Shown here piece by piece: positions 63,708-64,000 of a DNA stretch of 64,000 nt. How positions within the stretch are numbered: the stretch's first letter is position 1; every line of letters begins with the position of its first letter. The notes beneath the pieces were generated by a model, which ran no database searches, was not told the origin of the DNA, and saw only the letters and a program-made list of their open reading frames with translations. The position numbers and the translations under genes were made by a program. Source of the DNA: Ignatzschineria sp. RMDPL8A (GTDB lineage Bacteria > Pseudomonadota > Gammaproteobacteria > Cardiobacteriales > Wohlfahrtiimonadaceae); NCBI RefSeq assembly GCF_029815055.1, contig NZ_JAPPWA010000002.1, positions 682,001 to 746,000 of the forward strand, in the 5' to 3' direction.

Positions 63708-64000
63708 ATGAAAATAGTGGTGATTGGTGGAAATGCGGCGGGCATGAGCGTCGCGCTAAAGGCAAAGCGGGAGTGTAAAACGGCAGAGGTGATCGTGATC
63801 ACGAAAGAGAATCAGATCTCCTTTGCCCCGGGCGCACTCTCTTTTTATTTAAAAGGGGCGATTGAAGATGAAGCGCTCTATGCAAGAACGCCGGATTCGG
63901 TGAGAGCCGCGGGGATTGAACTCTATTTGCAAAGCCCCGTGATTGAAGTGGATACCGTCTTAAAAAGTGTTACGTTTCTTCCTCATAATCAGGCCCAAAA
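63708..64000 (+). CDS. FAD-dependent NADH oxidase / CoA-disulfide-reductase-like protein, 5' part (window edge)
   Basis: 97 codons before the window ends. It starts MKIVVIGGNAAGMSVALKAK, the FAD-binding GxGxxG variant of the CoA-disulfide reductase/NADH oxidase family, followed by EVIVITKENQISFAPGALSF. In many family members a catalytic Cys occurs near residue 40-45 (SxxxCGxP); here the equivalent stretch reads ISFAPGALSFYL with no Cys, so a different acceptor is possible. GAGAGGAG precedes the start. Likely NsrR-controlled. Confidence 0.75.
   Translation, partial: MKIVVIGGNAAGMSVALKAKRECKTAEVIVITKENQISFAPGALSFYLKGAIEDEALYARTPDSVRAAGIELYLQSPVIEVDTVLKSVTFLPHNQAQ

Overview
The window is a contiguous stretch of a gammaproteobacterial chromosome with moderate-to-low G+C. 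Evidence for that class: a frameshifted prfB next to lysS, divergent trxA/rhlB, an artPIQM arginine transporter, an enteric-type TrpE with a trpL attenuator, an NsrR/YtfE pair, and a Csu-type archaic pilus. Gene content and the AT-leaning codon use would fit Cardiobacteriales such as Ignatzschineria or Wohlfahrtiimonas. That placement is inference and is not needed for the annotation.

Layout. 1-6.5 kb: lysS (start only), prfB, trxA, rhlB, a small lipoprotein, an NDUFAF7/MidA-like methyltransferase facing an operon of an NDUFAF3/Mth938-like protein and a P-loop ATPase. 7-10.1 kb: artP-artI-artQ-artM. 10.25 kb: tRNA-Ser(GCU). 10.7-16 kb: a GABA/aminoaldehyde catabolic cluster (aldehyde dehydrogenase, tandem NTF2-like protein, and a convergent permease-aminotransferase operon). 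16.3-29 kb: a complete type I-F CRISPR-Cas locus (cas1, cas2-3, csy1-csy4, 49 repeats and 48 spacers, and a 36-residue membrane ORF), flanked by a 34-bp direct repeat made of the 3' end of the neighbouring glutamate-synthase-like gene. 29-36.6 kb: that gene, a DciA-like protein, recX, a giant flavoprotein fusion and a zinc-ribbon protein. 36.6-45.2 kb: lysC-tamA-tilS, a Na+/H+ antiporter, nadK, and a cytosine-deaminase-like amidohydrolase behind a leader ORF/terminator. 45.4-52 kb: trpL-trpD-trpCF-trpB-trpA-trpE, with no trpG. 52.4-57.8 kb: a chaperone-usher pilus operon. 57.8-64 kb: asmA-like gene, a YkvI-like permease, nnrE, and an NsrR nitric-oxide-stress module (ytfE, nsrR, start of a flavin oxidoreductase).

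The most interesting element is a small crRNA-like RNA gene between cas2-3 and csy1 (about 21220-21337). It has a perfect TATAAT -10, two degenerate CRISPR repeats, a 20-nt pseudo-spacer and an intrinsic terminator. The pseudo-spacer matches the start region of the csy1-4 transcript just downstream of a strong promoter. The match is flanked by the type I-F PAM 5'-CC, and its first mismatch falls at guide position 6, the base that Cascade flips out. It reads as a guide by which the Csy complex represses its own operon (a CreR-like autoregulator).

Other regulatory highlights are the pyrBI-like leader before the amidohydrolase, the trp attenuator, an IHF site in the CRISPR leader, and two NsrR-type operators. 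All functions are assigned by reading sequence motifs and recalling family sequences; no database search was run.
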